A stretch of DNA of 64,000 nt from Paradevosia shaoguanensis (GCF_016801025.1 NZ_CP068983.1:2417001-2481000); one strand, 5' to 3'; positions 7,587-15,468 are shown, counted from the stretch's first letter. Notes: a model not told the origin generated them from the letters alone. Numbers and translations are program-made.

Positions 7587-7862
7587 CTACGCCGTCCCGC
7601 GAACCTCGAACCGATCTCCCACCGGCTCCGTCCAGGCCCCAATATCCACCGCGCGCACCATCGCCGAATAGGGCCCCGTCCAGCACGCCTGCAGCATGTC
7701 GTCCACGACCGCTGCCTCACCGGAAAAAACCGCTTCCACGCTGCCGTCGCGGCGGTTACGGACCCAGCCGGAGAGGTTGCGCAGCACCGCTTCGCGTTCC
7801 GTCCAGGCGCGGTAGCCGACGCCTTGGACCAATCCGGAAATGGTGACGTGGACCGTTTTCAT
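7587..7862 (-). CDS. acyP: Acylphosphatase
   Basis: Protein of 91 residues that hydrolyses acyl phosphates. It carries both family signatures: GLVQGVGYRAW with the catalytic Arg, and LSGWVRNRRDGSVEAV with the catalytic Asn. Its ATG overlaps the stop of the upstream altronate-dehydratase-like gene (TAATG), so the two are translationally coupled. The pairing has no obvious metabolic reason. Confidence 0.94.
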   Translation of the reverse strand: MKTVHVTISGLVQGVGYRAWTEREAVLRNLSGWVRNRRDGSVEAVFSGEAAVVDDMLQACWTGPYSAMVRAVDIGAWTEPVGDRFEVRGTA

Positions 7863-9448
7863 TACATCACTGCGCCAACCTGCCAGGGAACGAATTCGTT
7901 GTCGCCATAACCGAGCTCTTCCGATTTGGTTCGCTCGCCCGAGGCGACGCGCAGGATCATACCGAAGATTTCGGCGCCTTTCCGGTCGACATCGGCCAGG
8001 CCCTCGGCGATGTCGCCGCAATTGATGTCCATGTCTTCGCCCATGCGGCGATAGAGGTCGGAATTGGTGGCGAGCTTGATCGAGGGCACGGGCTTGCAGC
8101 CATAGGCCGAGCCGCGCCCGGTGGTGAAGGCAAGCACATTGGCGCCGCCCGCCACCTGGCCGGTGGCTGAAACCGGATCGAAGCCGGGCGTATCCATGAA
8201 GACGAAGCCCTTTTCCGTCACCGGCTCGGCATATTCGTAGACGGCGGTGAGCGGGGTCGAGCCGCCCTTGGCGGCGGCGCCCAGGGATTTTTCGAGGATG
8301 GTGGTCAATCCGCCCAGCTTGTTGCCGGGGGACGGGTTGTTGTTCATCTCGCCGCGGTTACGGGCGGTATAATCCTCCCACCAATGGATGCGCTCGATGA
8401 GCTTTTCGCCCACTTCGCGGCTGACAGCGCGGCGGGTGAGGAGGTGCTCGGCGCCATAGATTTCAGGGGTTTCCGAAAGGATGGCGGTGCCGCCCTGCTT
8501 GACCAGCAGGTCTGCCGCCACGCCCAGCGCCGGGTTGGCCGTGATGCCGGAATAGCCGTCCGAGCCACCGCATTGAAGCGCCAGCGTGAGTTCGGATGCC
8601 GGCACCGTCTCGCGCCGGGCGCGGGCCGCGATGGGCAGCATGTCCTTGATGCGCTCGACGCCCCAATCCACCATCTTGCGGGTGCCGCCGATCTCCTGGA
8701 TCGTCATGGTCTGGAACGTCTCGTCCTCGACGATGCCATAGGCTTCCTTCATCCGCCCGATCTGGAAGGCCTCGCAGCCCAGGCCCACCAGCAGCACGCC
8801 GCCCAGATTGGGGTTGGAGGCGTAGCCCCACTGCGTGCGGCGCAGAATGTGGTAGCCCTCGCCATCCAGGTCCATGGCGCAGCCGGTGCCGTGGACGAAG
8901 GGGATGACGCCGTCGATTTCCGGGTAATCGTCGAGCAGTCCCGAGCGCGAAATCTCCTGCGCCATGAACTTGGCGACGGTGGCCGAGCAGTTCACCGACG
9001 TGAGGATGCCAATATAGTTGCGGGTGCCGACCTTGCCGTTGGCGCGGCGATAGCCCTGGAAGGTGGCGCGCTGCGCCTCGGGCACCATGTCGGGGGCTAT
9101 CACGCCTTCGGAAAAGGCATAGTCATGGGCCAGCGAGCCATCGGCGCCGCCCATGCCGCAATTGTGCTCGTGCACCCATTCGCCAGCCGGGATGTCCTTG
9201 CTGGCAAAGCCGATGATCTGGCCGAACTTGACTACGGCCGAGCCGGTAGAAATGGCGCGGGTGGCGAATTTGTGGCCCTTGGGCACGCGCTTGAGGGTCG
9301 TGACCCCCTGCGGGGTCATGGTACCGACGTCGAGGTTGCTCAGCGCGACGGCGACATTGTCGGCGGCGTTGAGCACGAGCGTGGCGGCTTGCGGGCGGGA
9401 CATGGTTTCGGTCATGGCGGAGGTTCTGGCTTGCTGCTCTGGGGGCAT
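7862..9448 (-). CDS. UxaA/GarD-family sugar-acid dehydratase (altronate dehydratase-like)
   Basis: Protein of up to 528 residues; alternative starts at 9415 (MTETMSRP) and 9403 (MSRPQAAT) would shorten it by 11 or 15, and no start has a clear ribosome site. Residues 20-110 match the N-terminal SAF-like domain (AADNVAVALSNLDVG, HEHNCGMGG). The rest is the large dehydratase domain (GTRNYIGILTSVNCSATVAK, LVGLGCEAFQIGRMKEAYG, CGGSDGYSGITANPALG). The family dehydrates altronate or galactarate using an iron centre. FucU-type mutarotase and GntR genes lie across the divergent promoter, pointing to sugar-acid catabolism with the exact substrate open. It is coupled to acyP downstream. Confidence 0.82.
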   Translation of the reverse strand: MPPEQQARTSAMTETMSRPQAATLVLNAADNVAVALSNLDVGTMTPQGVTTLKRVPKGHKFATRAISTGSAVVKFGQIIGFASKDIPAGEWVHEHNCGMGGADGSLAHDYAFSEGVIAPDMVPEAQRATFQGYRRANGKVGTRNYIGILTSVNCSATVAKFMAQEISRSGLLDDYPEIDGVIPFVHGTGCAMDLDGEGYHILRRTQWGYASNPNLGGVLLVGLGCEAFQIGRMKEAYGIVEDETFQTMTIQEIGGTRKMVDWGVERIKDMLPIAARARRETVPASELTLALQCGGSDGYSGITANPALGVAADLLVKQGGTAILSETPEIYGAEHLLTRRAVSREVGEKLIERIHWWEDYTARNRGEMNNNPSPGNKLGGLTTILEKSLGAAAKGGSTPLTAVYEYAEPVTEKGFVFMDTPGFDPVSATGQVAGGANVLAFTTGRGSAYGCKPVPSIKLATNSDLYRRMGEDMDINCGDIAEGLADVDRKGAEIFGMILRVASGERTKSEELGYGDNEFVPWQVGAVM

Positions 9449-9478
9449 CCGCGCGATGGACAGCGCGATGCGATCTAA

Positions 9479-9490
9479 CTAACATGTTAG
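9479..9490. promoter_or_regulatory. Candidate GntR operator
   Basis: The 12-base perfect palindrome CTAACATGTTAG sits in the 43-base divergent gap between the dehydratase gene and the GntR gene, ending 1 base before the GntR start codon. Palindromes of this size are normal FadR-type GntR operators. A bound regulator could control both genes and block its own initiation. The assignment is inferred from position and symmetry. Confidence 0.6.
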
Positions 9491-9491
9491 C

Positions 9492-10241
9492 ATGAAGAGC
9501 GAAGCGAGTCCCTATCAATTTCTGGAGCGGCCGGCCAGCCTGGCGCGCGGCACCGTCACCACGGACGTGACCAATATCCTGCGCGACGCCATCGTTTCGC
9601 TGGCGCTGCGACCGGGCGAGGTACTGGACAAGAACGCCATCTGCGACCAGCTCGATGTCTCGCGCTTTCCGGTTTCCGAGGCGTTTTCGCGGCTGCAGGG
9701 CGAGGGGCTGGTCGATATCCTGCCGCAGCGCGGCTCCATCGTTTCGTTGGTGCGGATCGCGGACGTGCGTGAATACATGCTGATCCGCAAGGCGCTGGAA
9801 AGCGAGGCGGTGCGGGCGCTGGTCGGGCGGCACGACGACGGCCTCATCGCCGACCTGCGCCGAAACCTTGCCGCCCAGCGCGCTGCCGTCGAGATCGACG
9901 ACCGCTCGGGCTTTCACGCGCGCGACCTCGAATTCCACGACATGCTGTTCGATGCCATGCGCTTCGCCAAGGTGCGTGTCATCATCGAGAGTGCGCGGGC
10001 CAATCTCGACCGGGCGCGCCGGCTCATCATCACGCCGCGCCGGCTGGCGCTCTCGCTCGAAGAACACCAGCAGGTGTTCGAGGCGATCGTTGCCGGCGAT
10101 ACCGGCAAGGCCGTCGCTGCGATGCGCGGTCATATCGATTCCGTCATGGCCGAACTGCTCGTCTTCGCGCGGCAGCGGCCGGATATCTTTGCGGATGGCG
10201 ATGTCCTTTCGGACGAAGAGGACGCCTTTCCGTTCGGCTAG
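9492..10241 (+). CDS. GntR-family transcriptional regulator (FCD type)
   Basis: Protein of 249 residues. The N-terminal winged helix (about 22-90) includes LRDAIVSLALRPGEVLDKNA and LDVSRFPVSEAFSRLQGEG. The C-terminal all-helical FCD ligand domain (about 95-225) keeps the usual metal-site pattern: Asp and His in FHARDLEFHDMLF, His in EEHQQVFEAI and His in MRGHIDSVM. The regulator probably senses a sugar acid and controls the divergent dehydratase gene. No ribosome site precedes the ATG, which follows the CTAACATGTTAG palindrome by one base, so the mRNA may be leaderless or the annotated start may be wrong. fucU follows 25 bases downstream. Confidence 0.88.
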   Translation: MKSEASPYQFLERPASLARGTVTTDVTNILRDAIVSLALRPGEVLDKNAICDQLDVSRFPVSEAFSRLQGEGLVDILPQRGSIVSLVRIADVREYMLIRKALESEAVRALVGRHDDGLIADLRRNLAAQRAAVEIDDRSGFHARDLEFHDMLFDAMRFAKVRVIIESARANLDRARRLIITPRRLALSLEEHQQVFEAIVAGDTGKAVAAMRGHIDSVMAELLVFARQRPDIFADGDVLSDEEDAFPFG

Positions 10242-10266
10242 AATTCTGGGTTTTGAGGGAGAGAAC

Positions 10267-10701
10267 ATGCTCAAGGGTATTCCGCCGGTGCTGGGGCCGG
10301 ATCTGCTGCACATCCTGCGCGCCATGGGGCACGGGGACGAAATCGCCATCGTCGATGCCAATTATCCGGCCGAGGCGGCGGGGCCGGCAGTGGTCCGCCT
10401 CGACGGCCATAGCGCTACCGACATCCTAGAGGCCATCCTCACGCTCATGCCGCTCGACGATTTCGTCGAGGATGCCGCGTTCGGCATGGAGGTTGTCGGC
10501 GATCCACACAAGCGCATGCCGGTGATGGAGGAGTTCGACGCGATCATCGGCCGATACGAACCGGGCATGAAGCTCAAGCTCGTCGAGCGGTTCGCCTTCT
10601 ACGAAAAGGTGCACGACGCCTTCGCCATCGTGCAGACCGGCGAGCGCCGGCTCTACGGCAACGTGCTGCTCAAGAAGGGCATCATTCGTCCCAACGCCTA
10701 G
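10267..10701 (+). CDS. fucU: RbsD/FucU-family sugar mutarotase
   Basis: Protein of 144 residues. Family hallmarks are the opening MLKGIPPVLGPDLLHILRAM with its catalytic His, the GHGDEIAIVDANYPA motif, RFAFYEKVHDAFAIVQTGER, and the Tyr/Asn end LYGNVLLKKGI. These enzymes speed anomer exchange of sugars such as L-fucose or D-ribose, so that a pathway enzyme receives the right form. Length and the ANYPA motif fit FucU better than RbsD. A GGGAGA ribosome site precedes the ATG. It probably forms one transcript with the GntR gene. Confidence 0.88.
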   Translation: MLKGIPPVLGPDLLHILRAMGHGDEIAIVDANYPAEAAGPAVVRLDGHSATDILEAILTLMPLDDFVEDAAFGMEVVGDPHKRMPVMEEFDAIIGRYEPGMKLKLVERFAFYEKVHDAFAIVQTGERRLYGNVLLKKGIIRPNA

Positions 10702-10720
10702 GCGCGCTTGCCGCAACTTT

Positions 10721-10770
10721 CCTTCTCCCCTTGTGGGAGAAGGTGGCGCGCAGCGCGCGATAGGGGTTTC
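10721..10770 (+). repeat. REP-like hairpin element, copy 1 (partial)
   Basis: Starts with the stem CCTTCTCCCC/TGGGAGAAGG and continues with a short GC palindrome GCGCGCAGCGCGC and TAGGGGTTT. It is related to the left half of the full elements at 12072, 14584 and 18076. Confidence 0.7.
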
Positions 10771-10801
10771 CCGGCCCGCCGGTAGCCTCCCTTGGGCCAA
10801 C

Positions 10802-10829
10802 TTGACATTCCCCGAGGTCTGCTTACCTT
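10802..10829 (+). promoter_or_regulatory. Candidate sigma-70 promoter upstream of rnk
   Basis: A perfect -35 TTGACA (10802-10807), a 16-base spacer and TACCTT (10824-10829). Transcription would begin about 10836, right at the ATG of a small ORF. Confidence 0.45.
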
Positions 10830-10836
10830 ACCTAGC

Positions 10837-10908
10837 ATGACGACACTACGCTTCATCATTGCAGCGACCCTCTACCGGGAACACCCGGTCGCAGGATTCC
10901 AGCCCTAG
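10837..10908 (+). CDS. Possible 23-residue leader peptide
   Basis: A short reading frame, MTTLRFIIAATLYREHPVAG plus three residues, begins where the promoter at 10802-10829 would start transcription, so it would be read from a leaderless mRNA. A perfect hairpin ACCGGG-AACA-CCCGGT lies inside it. It is too short to assess as a protein and is unlike any peptide I recognise; it may instead be chance coding within a regulatory leader of rnk. Confidence 0.25.
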   Translation: MTTLRFIIAATLYREHPVAGFQP

Positions 10909-11093
10909 GCCCCCAAACGCGACCTGAGCGCCCGCGGGGCTTAGGGGGAACTCGTCACATCTACACTCATTGAAGTGTTGCACCCCGGTCAGCGCATTGG
11001 CGCGCCGGGAAGGCGCTCATCCAACAAATCAAATCCATCCGGCCGTCGCGGGGATTTTCCGCCGACGCTGGAGCCGCATAGAAAGAGAATGCA

Positions 11094-11498
11094 ATGGCAC
11101 CTTTGAATACTTACGACCTCAAGCCAGCTTTGGTTCTGAGCGAAACCGACCACAAGCAGCTGACCGTCCTGGCGCTGGCCGGGCTCAATACGAGCTCGGA
11201 TGCCGCCGACGACCTGCTTTACGAAATCGAACGCGCCCGCGTCGTGCCGGAGACCGAATTCCCGGCCGAAGTCGTGCGCATGGGGACGACCGTCACCTAC
11301 CGGCCCGACAATGGCACCGAGCGTAGCGTGACGCTGGTCTATCCGGCCGATGCCGATATTTCGGCGGGCAAGATCTCCGTCCTCACGCCCATCGGCACGG
11401 CCCTTATCGGGCTGGCGCAGGGGCAATCGATCACCTGGGTCGCTCGCGATGCCAAGAAGCATGCGCTGACCGTCCTTTCCGTCAAGCAACCGTCCTAA
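11094..11498 (+). CDS. rnk: Rnk-type nucleoside diphosphate kinase regulator
   Basis: Protein of 134 residues. The N-terminal part (LVLSETDHKQLTVLALAGL) matches the short helical region of Rnk. The rest is a GreA/GreB C-terminal domain (VRMGTTVTYRPDNGTERSVT, then ISVLTPIGTALIGLAQGQSI). Rnk-like proteins bind RNA polymerase near the secondary channel but lack the long Gre coiled coil, so they compete with Gre factors rather than rescue stalled complexes. An AAGAGA ribosome site precedes the ATG. A paralogue follows after 10 bases. Confidence 0.87.
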   Translation: MAPLNTYDLKPALVLSETDHKQLTVLALAGLNTSSDAADDLLYEIERARVVPETEFPAEVVRMGTTVTYRPDNGTERSVTLVYPADADISAGKISVLTPIGTALIGLAQGQSITWVARDAKKHALTVLSVKQPS

Positions 11499-11508
11499 GG
11501 GGGGTGAA

Positions 11509-12042
11509 TTGGCCATTGTCCTTACTGCCAAGGACTTTTCCTTCCTCGAGCAGATGCTGCACGCCGGTGGCGGCAGCGACCAGGCCCACGGCCTGATCCG
11601 CAAGAAGCTCGATGAGGCGCGCATCGTCTTTGGTACGGACATCGATCCGGAAGTCGTCACGCTCAACAGCCGCGTGCGCTATCGCATCAACGGCAACGCA
11701 CCGGAGGAGCGTACGCTCGTGGCCGAACCCGGCCATGAAGTGCGCGGCATGACCCTGCAACTGGGCACGCTGCGTGGCGTCGCCATGCTCGGCATGGCGG
11801 CCGGCGAAGCCGTCATGGTGCCGCGTCGCGACGGAACTGTGGAAACGCTCGTGGTCGAGGCGGTGCTCTACCAGCCCGAAGCCGAGCGCAACCCCGACCC
11901 GATCGCCGAGATCATCTCGGACGCCATGCCGCCCAAGGCTCCGGCAAGCGCGGTAACGCTGCTGAGCGAATACCGCCTGCGCCGGCGGGCAGTGGGAGTG
12001 GATGGCGGGGATGACCCCGGCCCCGGGCCGAGCGCGGCTTAG
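11509..12042 (+). CDS. Second Rnk/GreA C-terminal domain protein
   Basis: Protein of 177 residues starting at TTG, with a strong G-rich ribosome site (AAGGGGGGTGAA). It repeats the architecture of its neighbour: a helical N-terminus (AKDFSFLEQMLHAGG), then VTLNSRVRYRINGNAPEERT and a GreA-like core ending GVAMLGMAAGEAVMV. A tail of about 70 residues, Pro-rich at the end, is not found in the first copy. The two probably arose by tandem duplication and then diverged, and they share one transcript. The role of the tail is unknown. Confidence 0.8.
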   Translation: MAIVLTAKDFSFLEQMLHAGGGSDQAHGLIRKKLDEARIVFGTDIDPEVVTLNSRVRYRINGNAPEERTLVAEPGHEVRGMTLQLGTLRGVAMLGMAAGEAVMVPRRDGTVETLVVEAVLYQPEAERNPDPIAEIISDAMPPKAPASAVTLLSEYRLRRRAVGVDGGDDPGPGPSAA

Positions 12043-12071
12043 CGGCGACCGGCAGCGAGATCGCGCCACAT

Positions 12072-12186
12072 CCCCTCTCCCCTTGAGGGAGAGGGTGCCC
12101 GAAGGGCGGGTGAGGGGTTTTCGCCGGCATCGCCGACCCCTCATCCGACGGCTCCGCCGCCACCTTCTCCCTCAAGGGGAGAAGGG
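12072..12186 (+). repeat. REP-like hairpin element, copy 2 (full)
   Basis: Two outward hairpins facing each other: CCCTCTCCCC/TTGAGGGAGAGGG at the left and CTTCTCCCTC/AAGGGGAGAAGG at the right. In the middle lie GCCCGAAGGGC and a spacer with CCTCATCCGACGGCTCCGCC. Its right flank (GTGGGGGCACGATCGTGG) is shared with copy 3. The 349-base gap 12043-12391 holds only this and palindrome copy 3. Confidence 0.85.
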
Positions 12187-12251
12187 AAGTGGGGGCACGA
12201 TCGTGGTTGACCGCAATCCACCAAACCCACCGAACCCACCCCAACCACTGC

Positions 12252-12337
12252 ACTTCCCCGGACTTGATCCGGGGCCTATTGCACCCGTCCGCTCGAGTGG
12301 AGCTATCCGCGGACCCCGGCTCTGCGGCGGGGGAAGT
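12252..12337 (-). repeat. Intergenic 85-bp palindrome, copy 3
   Basis: Inverted relative to copy 1: the CCGGACTTGATCCGGGG hairpin comes first, then CTATTGCACCC, the core GCTCGAGTGGAGC, and the CGGCTCTGCGGCGGGGG hairpin. Confidence 0.85.
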
Positions 12338-12391
12338 TCCGTGGTGGGGCTAGATTGGGTCCAAAGGGGTGAGCGCAGCACCTACGCCAAG

Positions 12392-12745
12392 CTACCCCCG
12401 CAACATCCCCCGCAACGCCGCCACGTCCTCCCCGATCGCAGCCCGCGTCTTCTCCTGCATGGCGCGATAGCGCCGCAACACTTCCTGCCCCGCCGGCGTC
12501 AGCCGCGCGCCGCCCTGTTCGCTGCCGCCGCGGGAGGTTTCCACCAGCAGGCCAAATCCCTCGTTGAGGGCTTTCACCAGATCCCAGGCGCGCTTGTAGC
12601 TCATGCCCATGCGCTTGCCGGCGGCAGAGATCGAGCCGGTTTCGGCGATGAATTCGAGGAGGTCCGCCCGGCCGGGGCCGATATAGGCGTTTTCGCTCAG
12701 CGTCACGCGCAGATGCGAGAGGCCGTCGGGCGGGACGCCGTCCAT
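12392..12745 (-). CDS. ModE-like winged-helix regulator (DNA-binding domain only)
   Basis: Protein of 117 residues covering just the ModE N-terminal helix-turn-helix. ADLLEFIAETGSISAAGKRM is followed by GMSYKRAWDLVKALN and the wing segment SRGGSEQGGARLTPAGQEVL, which are the diagnostic ModE blocks. The molybdate-binding MOP domains of full ModE are missing, so molybdate sensing cannot be assumed. The ATG at 12745 follows the eda stop with one base between (TGA-C-ATG), so the two genes are coupled. It may regulate eda or a distant metal or cofactor gene; its target is unknown. Confidence 0.85.
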   Translation of the reverse strand: MDGVPPDGLSHLRVTLSENAYIGPGRADLLEFIAETGSISAAGKRMGMSYKRAWDLVKALNEGFGLLVETSRGGSEQGGARLTPAGQEVLRRYRAMQEKTRAAIGEDVAALRGMLRG

Positions 12746-12746
12746 G

Positions 12747-13388
12747 TCAGGGGCGCGGCTTGAGCGCCGCCGCTTCGCGTGCCAGCGCTTCGATGCGCTT
12801 GAAATCGCCTGCGGCGATGGCGTCCTGCGGCATGATCCAGGAGCCGCCCACGCAGATGACGTTGGGCAGGGCCAGGTAGGTCCTGGCCTTTTCGACATCG
12901 ATGCCGCCGGTGGGGCAGAAGGTGATGTCGGGCAGGGGCGAGGCGAAGGCCTTGAGCACCGGCGCTCCGCCCATGGCTTCGGCCGGGAAGAATTTCAGGA
13001 ACGAGTAACCACGTTCGGAAGCCGTCATGGCCTCGGTCGGGGTGCCGATGCCGGGTAGGAGCGGAATGCCGATCTCGTCGGCGGCGTCGAGCACGCGCGG
13101 GGAGGCGCCGGGCGAAACCATGAACTGGCAGCCGGCATGGACGGATTGCTCCATCTGGAGCGGGCTGCGTACCGTGCCCGAACCGACGATGGCGCCGGGA
13201 ACCTTGGCCATTTCGGCAATAACGCGCAGGGCGTTGGGCGTGCGCAGCGTGACTTCGAGCACCGGCAGTCCGCCGGCCACCAGCGCTTCGGCCAGCGGGC
13301 GGGCCGCATCCACGTCGTCCAGGATGATCACCGGGATGACCGGGGCAAGCGAAAGAACGGAGCGAAGGGCGGGAGCGTCTTGGGGCAT
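12747..13388 (-). CDS. eda: KDPG/KHG aldolase (2-dehydro-3-deoxy-phosphogluconate aldolase)
   Basis: Protein of 213 residues, the standard length. Eda splits KDPG to pyruvate and glyceraldehyde 3-phosphate, the last step of the Entner-Doudoroff pathway. Visible motifs are [12 protein letters not shown], the catalytic Glu region [27 protein letters not shown], and the Schiff-base Lys in [14 protein letters not shown], ending with [10 protein letters not shown]. The start at 13388 (MPQDAP) gives the family-typical short lead before the first strand. It is divergent from nadA and coupled to the ModE-like gene. Confidence 0.94.
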   Translation of the reverse strand: MPQDAPALRSVLSLAPVIPVIILDDVDAARPLAEALVAGGLPVLEVTLRTPNALRVIAEMAKVPGAIVGSGTVRSPLQMEQSVHAGCQFMVSPGASPRVLDAADEIGIPLLPGIGTPTEAMTASERGYSFLKFFPAEAMGGAPVLKAFASPLPDITFCPTGGIDVEKARTYLALPNVICVGGSWIMPQDAIAAGDFKRIEALAREAAALKPRP

Positions 13389-13506
13389 CGCGATAGGTCC
13401 GGGATCGGGCAAAACGAATTTGCCGCTCAATAGCATGCCTTCATTGAAACGGGCGAGAAATATACCTACGTTCCGCACGCGATTTGCGCCGGTGGAGGGC
13501 ACCCGG

Positions 13507-14574
13507 ATGGTACAGTTGATTAACGCCATGACCCCGCTCGAGGAGGCTCGCGCCATCCTCGCGGAGAACTTCGACCTCAAGTTCTCCAAGGCCGTGGAAA
13601 CTGAGACCGCGCCGATATTCGAGCGCGTGCGCGACCGCATTCCCGAAATCGAATGGCCCTTCTTCGCGCCGCTGATCCACCAGATCAACCGGCTCAAGAC
13701 GGAAAAGGACGCGGTGATCCTGGCGCATAACTACCAGACGCCGCAGATCTATTACGGGGTCGCCGACATCGTCGGGGACAGCCTGCAGCTAGCCGTCGAA
13801 GCGACGAAGGTCACGCAGTCGACCATCGTGCAGTGCGGCGTGCACTTCATGGCCGAGACCTCGAAAATCCTCAATCCGAGCAAGCGCGTGCTGATTCCCG
13901 ATAGCCGCGCCGGCTGCTCGCTCGCCTCCTCGATCACCGCCGAGGACGTGATGGCGATGCGCGCGCAATATCCGGGCGTGCCGGTGGTGACCTATGTCAA
14001 CACCTCCGCTGCCGTGAAGGCGGTGACCGATGTGTGCTGCACGTCGTCCAACGCGCTCGATATCGTCAATCGTGTCGAGGGCGACACGGTCATCATGATC
14101 CCGGACCAGTACCTGGCCCAGAACACCGCCCGCAAGACGCACAAGAAGATCATCACCTGGGCCGGCGCCTGCGAGGTGCACGAGACCTTTACCGCCGAGG
14201 ACATCGCGGAGCTGCGCGCCGCCTATCCCAGCGCCAAGATCATCGCGCATCCGGAATGCCCGCCCGAGGTCATCGATGCAGTGGATTATGCCGGCTCGAC
14301 CGCCGGGATGATCGACTGGGTCAAGACGCAGAAGCCGCCGCGCGTGGTGATGGTCACGGAATGCTCGATGAGTGACAACGTTGCCGCCGAGAACCCCAAT
14401 GTCGATTTCCTGCGCGGTTGCAACATCTGCCCGCACATGAAGCGGATCAACCTCGAGAACATCCTCTGGTCGCTGCATACGGGCACCGAGGAAGTGACGG
14501 TGGATCCCGCGATCATCGAGCCGGCCCGCATGGCCGTGCAGCGGATGATCGACATGTCGCGCAAGGGCGATTGA
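13507..14574 (+). CDS. nadA: Quinolinate synthase
   Basis: Enzyme of 355 residues with a 4Fe-4S cluster that condenses iminoaspartate (from NadB) with dihydroxyacetone phosphate to quinolinate. Motifs are [20 protein letters not shown] with [10 protein letters not shown], the first cluster Cys in [11 protein letters not shown], the second near [28 protein letters not shown], and the last cluster Cys pair in [11 protein letters not shown]. The ATG has a GGAGGG site upstream. It stands apart from nadB (1765-3354). Confidence 0.95.
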   Translation: MVQLINAMTPLEEARAILAENFDLKFSKAVETETAPIFERVRDRIPEIEWPFFAPLIHQINRLKTEKDAVILAHNYQTPQIYYGVADIVGDSLQLAVEATKVTQSTIVQCGVHFMAETSKILNPSKRVLIPDSRAGCSLASSITAEDVMAMRAQYPGVPVVTYVNTSAAVKAVTDVCCTSSNALDIVNRVEGDTVIMIPDQYLAQNTARKTHKKIITWAGACEVHETFTAEDIAELRAAYPSAKIIAHPECPPEVIDAVDYAGSTAGMIDWVKTQKPPRVVMVTECSMSDNVAAENPNVDFLRGCNICPHMKRINLENILWSLHTGTEEVTVDPAIIEPARMAVQRMIDMSRKGD

Positions 14575-14583
14575 TAGCGCGAT

Positions 14584-14700
14584 CCTCCCTCTCCTCTTGA
14601 GGGAGGGGGTGCCCGAAGGGCGGGTGAGGGGTTTTGGCCGGCATCGCTGACCCCTCATCCGACGGCTTCGCCGCCACCTTCTCCCACAAGGGGAGAAGGG
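14584..14700 (+). repeat. REP-like hairpin element, copy 3 (full)
   Basis: Near-identical to copy 2, with stems CCCTCTCCTC/TTGAGGGAGGGGG and CTTCTCCCAC/AAGGGGAGAAGGG. As at copy 2, a short spacer and then an 85-bp palindrome follow; the 331-base gap 14575-14905 holds nothing else recognisable. Confidence 0.85.
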
Positions 14701-14792
14701 AAGTGGGGGCACGATCGTGGCTGGGCGCAACTTACTGAACCTACCTCCACCACCGAACCAACCCCCACCACCGAACCTATCCCCACCACGGC

Positions 14793-14878
14793 ACTTCCCC
14801 GGCCGCAGAGCCGGGGCCCACGGATGTCTCCACTCGAGTGACGGGGTGCAATAGGCCCCGGATCAAGTCCGGGGAAGT
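14793..14878 (+). repeat. Intergenic 85-bp palindrome, copy 4
   Basis: Plus orientation: the GGCCGCAGAGCC hairpin, CCCACGGAT, the core CTCCACTCGAGTGACG (right half of the core stem damaged), GTGCAATAGG, and the CCCCGGATCAAGTCCGGGG hairpin. Confidence 0.85.
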
Positions 14879-14905
14879 AAGGTGGTGGGGCAGTACGCGC
14901 TTGCC

Positions 14906-15328
14906 CTAAAGTCGCAACAACTCCACGAAGCGCTTGAGCACCTTGTCCAGCCCCTTGCGCTCCTTCTTGCCCAGCTCGCCGAGCAGCGCGTTTTCGAGCT
15001 CTTCCCAGTTTCCCGCCAGCACCGCCTTGATGCGCTCGCCACGCTCCGTAAGCGCGAGACCGGCCTCCAGTTCGGGCCCAACGGCCTGCCGCGAGACCAG
15101 TTCGCGGTCGATGAGCCGCGCGATGCGGCGTTCCAGTGCTTCCTCGGAGGCGCCCAGTTCAACCGAGAGCTGTTGCTCGGTCACCCCGGCGCGGCCGAGG
15201 ATGAAGAGCACGGCATCGTCGCCAGGCTCCAGACCCCGCTCGACGAGCGGCATCAGCAGCGCCTTGTGGGCGAGCTGGCCTGCCTCGATCAGCCGGTAAA
15301 GGGTTGAGCGGGAACTGGGTTTGGACAT
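14906..15328 (-). CDS. MarR-like winged-helix regulator
   Basis: Protein of 140 residues. Helices at the start (LYRLIEAGQLAHKALLMPLV) are followed by a winged helix at about 45-100: DAVLFILGRAGVTEQQLSVE, then EEALERRIARLIDRELVSRQ. The C-terminal helix ELGKKERKGLDKVLKRFVEL fits MarR dimerisation helices. No ligand or target can be read from the sequence. It is divergent from the LysR gene at 15469. Confidence 0.78.
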   Translation of the reverse strand: MSKPSSRSTLYRLIEAGQLAHKALLMPLVERGLEPGDDAVLFILGRAGVTEQQLSVELGASEEALERRIARLIDRELVSRQAVGPELEAGLALTERGERIKAVLAGNWEELENALLGELGKKERKGLDKVLKRFVELLRL

Positions 15329-15415
15329 GGGCGGGAAAATAGTCCGAACTCCACGATGCTGTCGAACGATAGCCAATCCTACCGTTAATCGTCTGCCGTC
15401 CAATAGCCGTTGTTG

Positions 15416-15430
15416 TTCGCTCAAAGCGAA
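15416..15430. promoter_or_regulatory. Candidate LysR-type operator
   Basis: The inverted repeat TTCGCT-CAA-AGCGAA lies in the divergent gap between the MarR-like and LysR genes, 38 bases before the LysR start. Six-base arms with a T-N11-A core fit a LysR autoregulatory site; assigned by position. Confidence 0.5.
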
Positions 15431-15468
15431 TAAGCTATGCGTTTTGTGAGCAGCATGAGCAACGGAGC

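Larger units (their letters stand above)
10702..11093 (+). other. 392-base gap before the rnk pair
   Basis: Holds a REP-like element (10721-10770), a promoter-like sequence (10802-10829), a possible 23-codon leader ORF (10837-10908) with an internal ACCGGG/CCCGGT hairpin, and about 185 further bases before rnk with no other gene seen. Confidence 0.6.

Noticed and set aside
13448..13474. GGAAC-N18-CGTT on the minus strand before eda, resembling an EcfG promoter
   Set aside because: The spacer is 18 bases; the accepted range is about 16-17, and nothing else links eda to the stress response.
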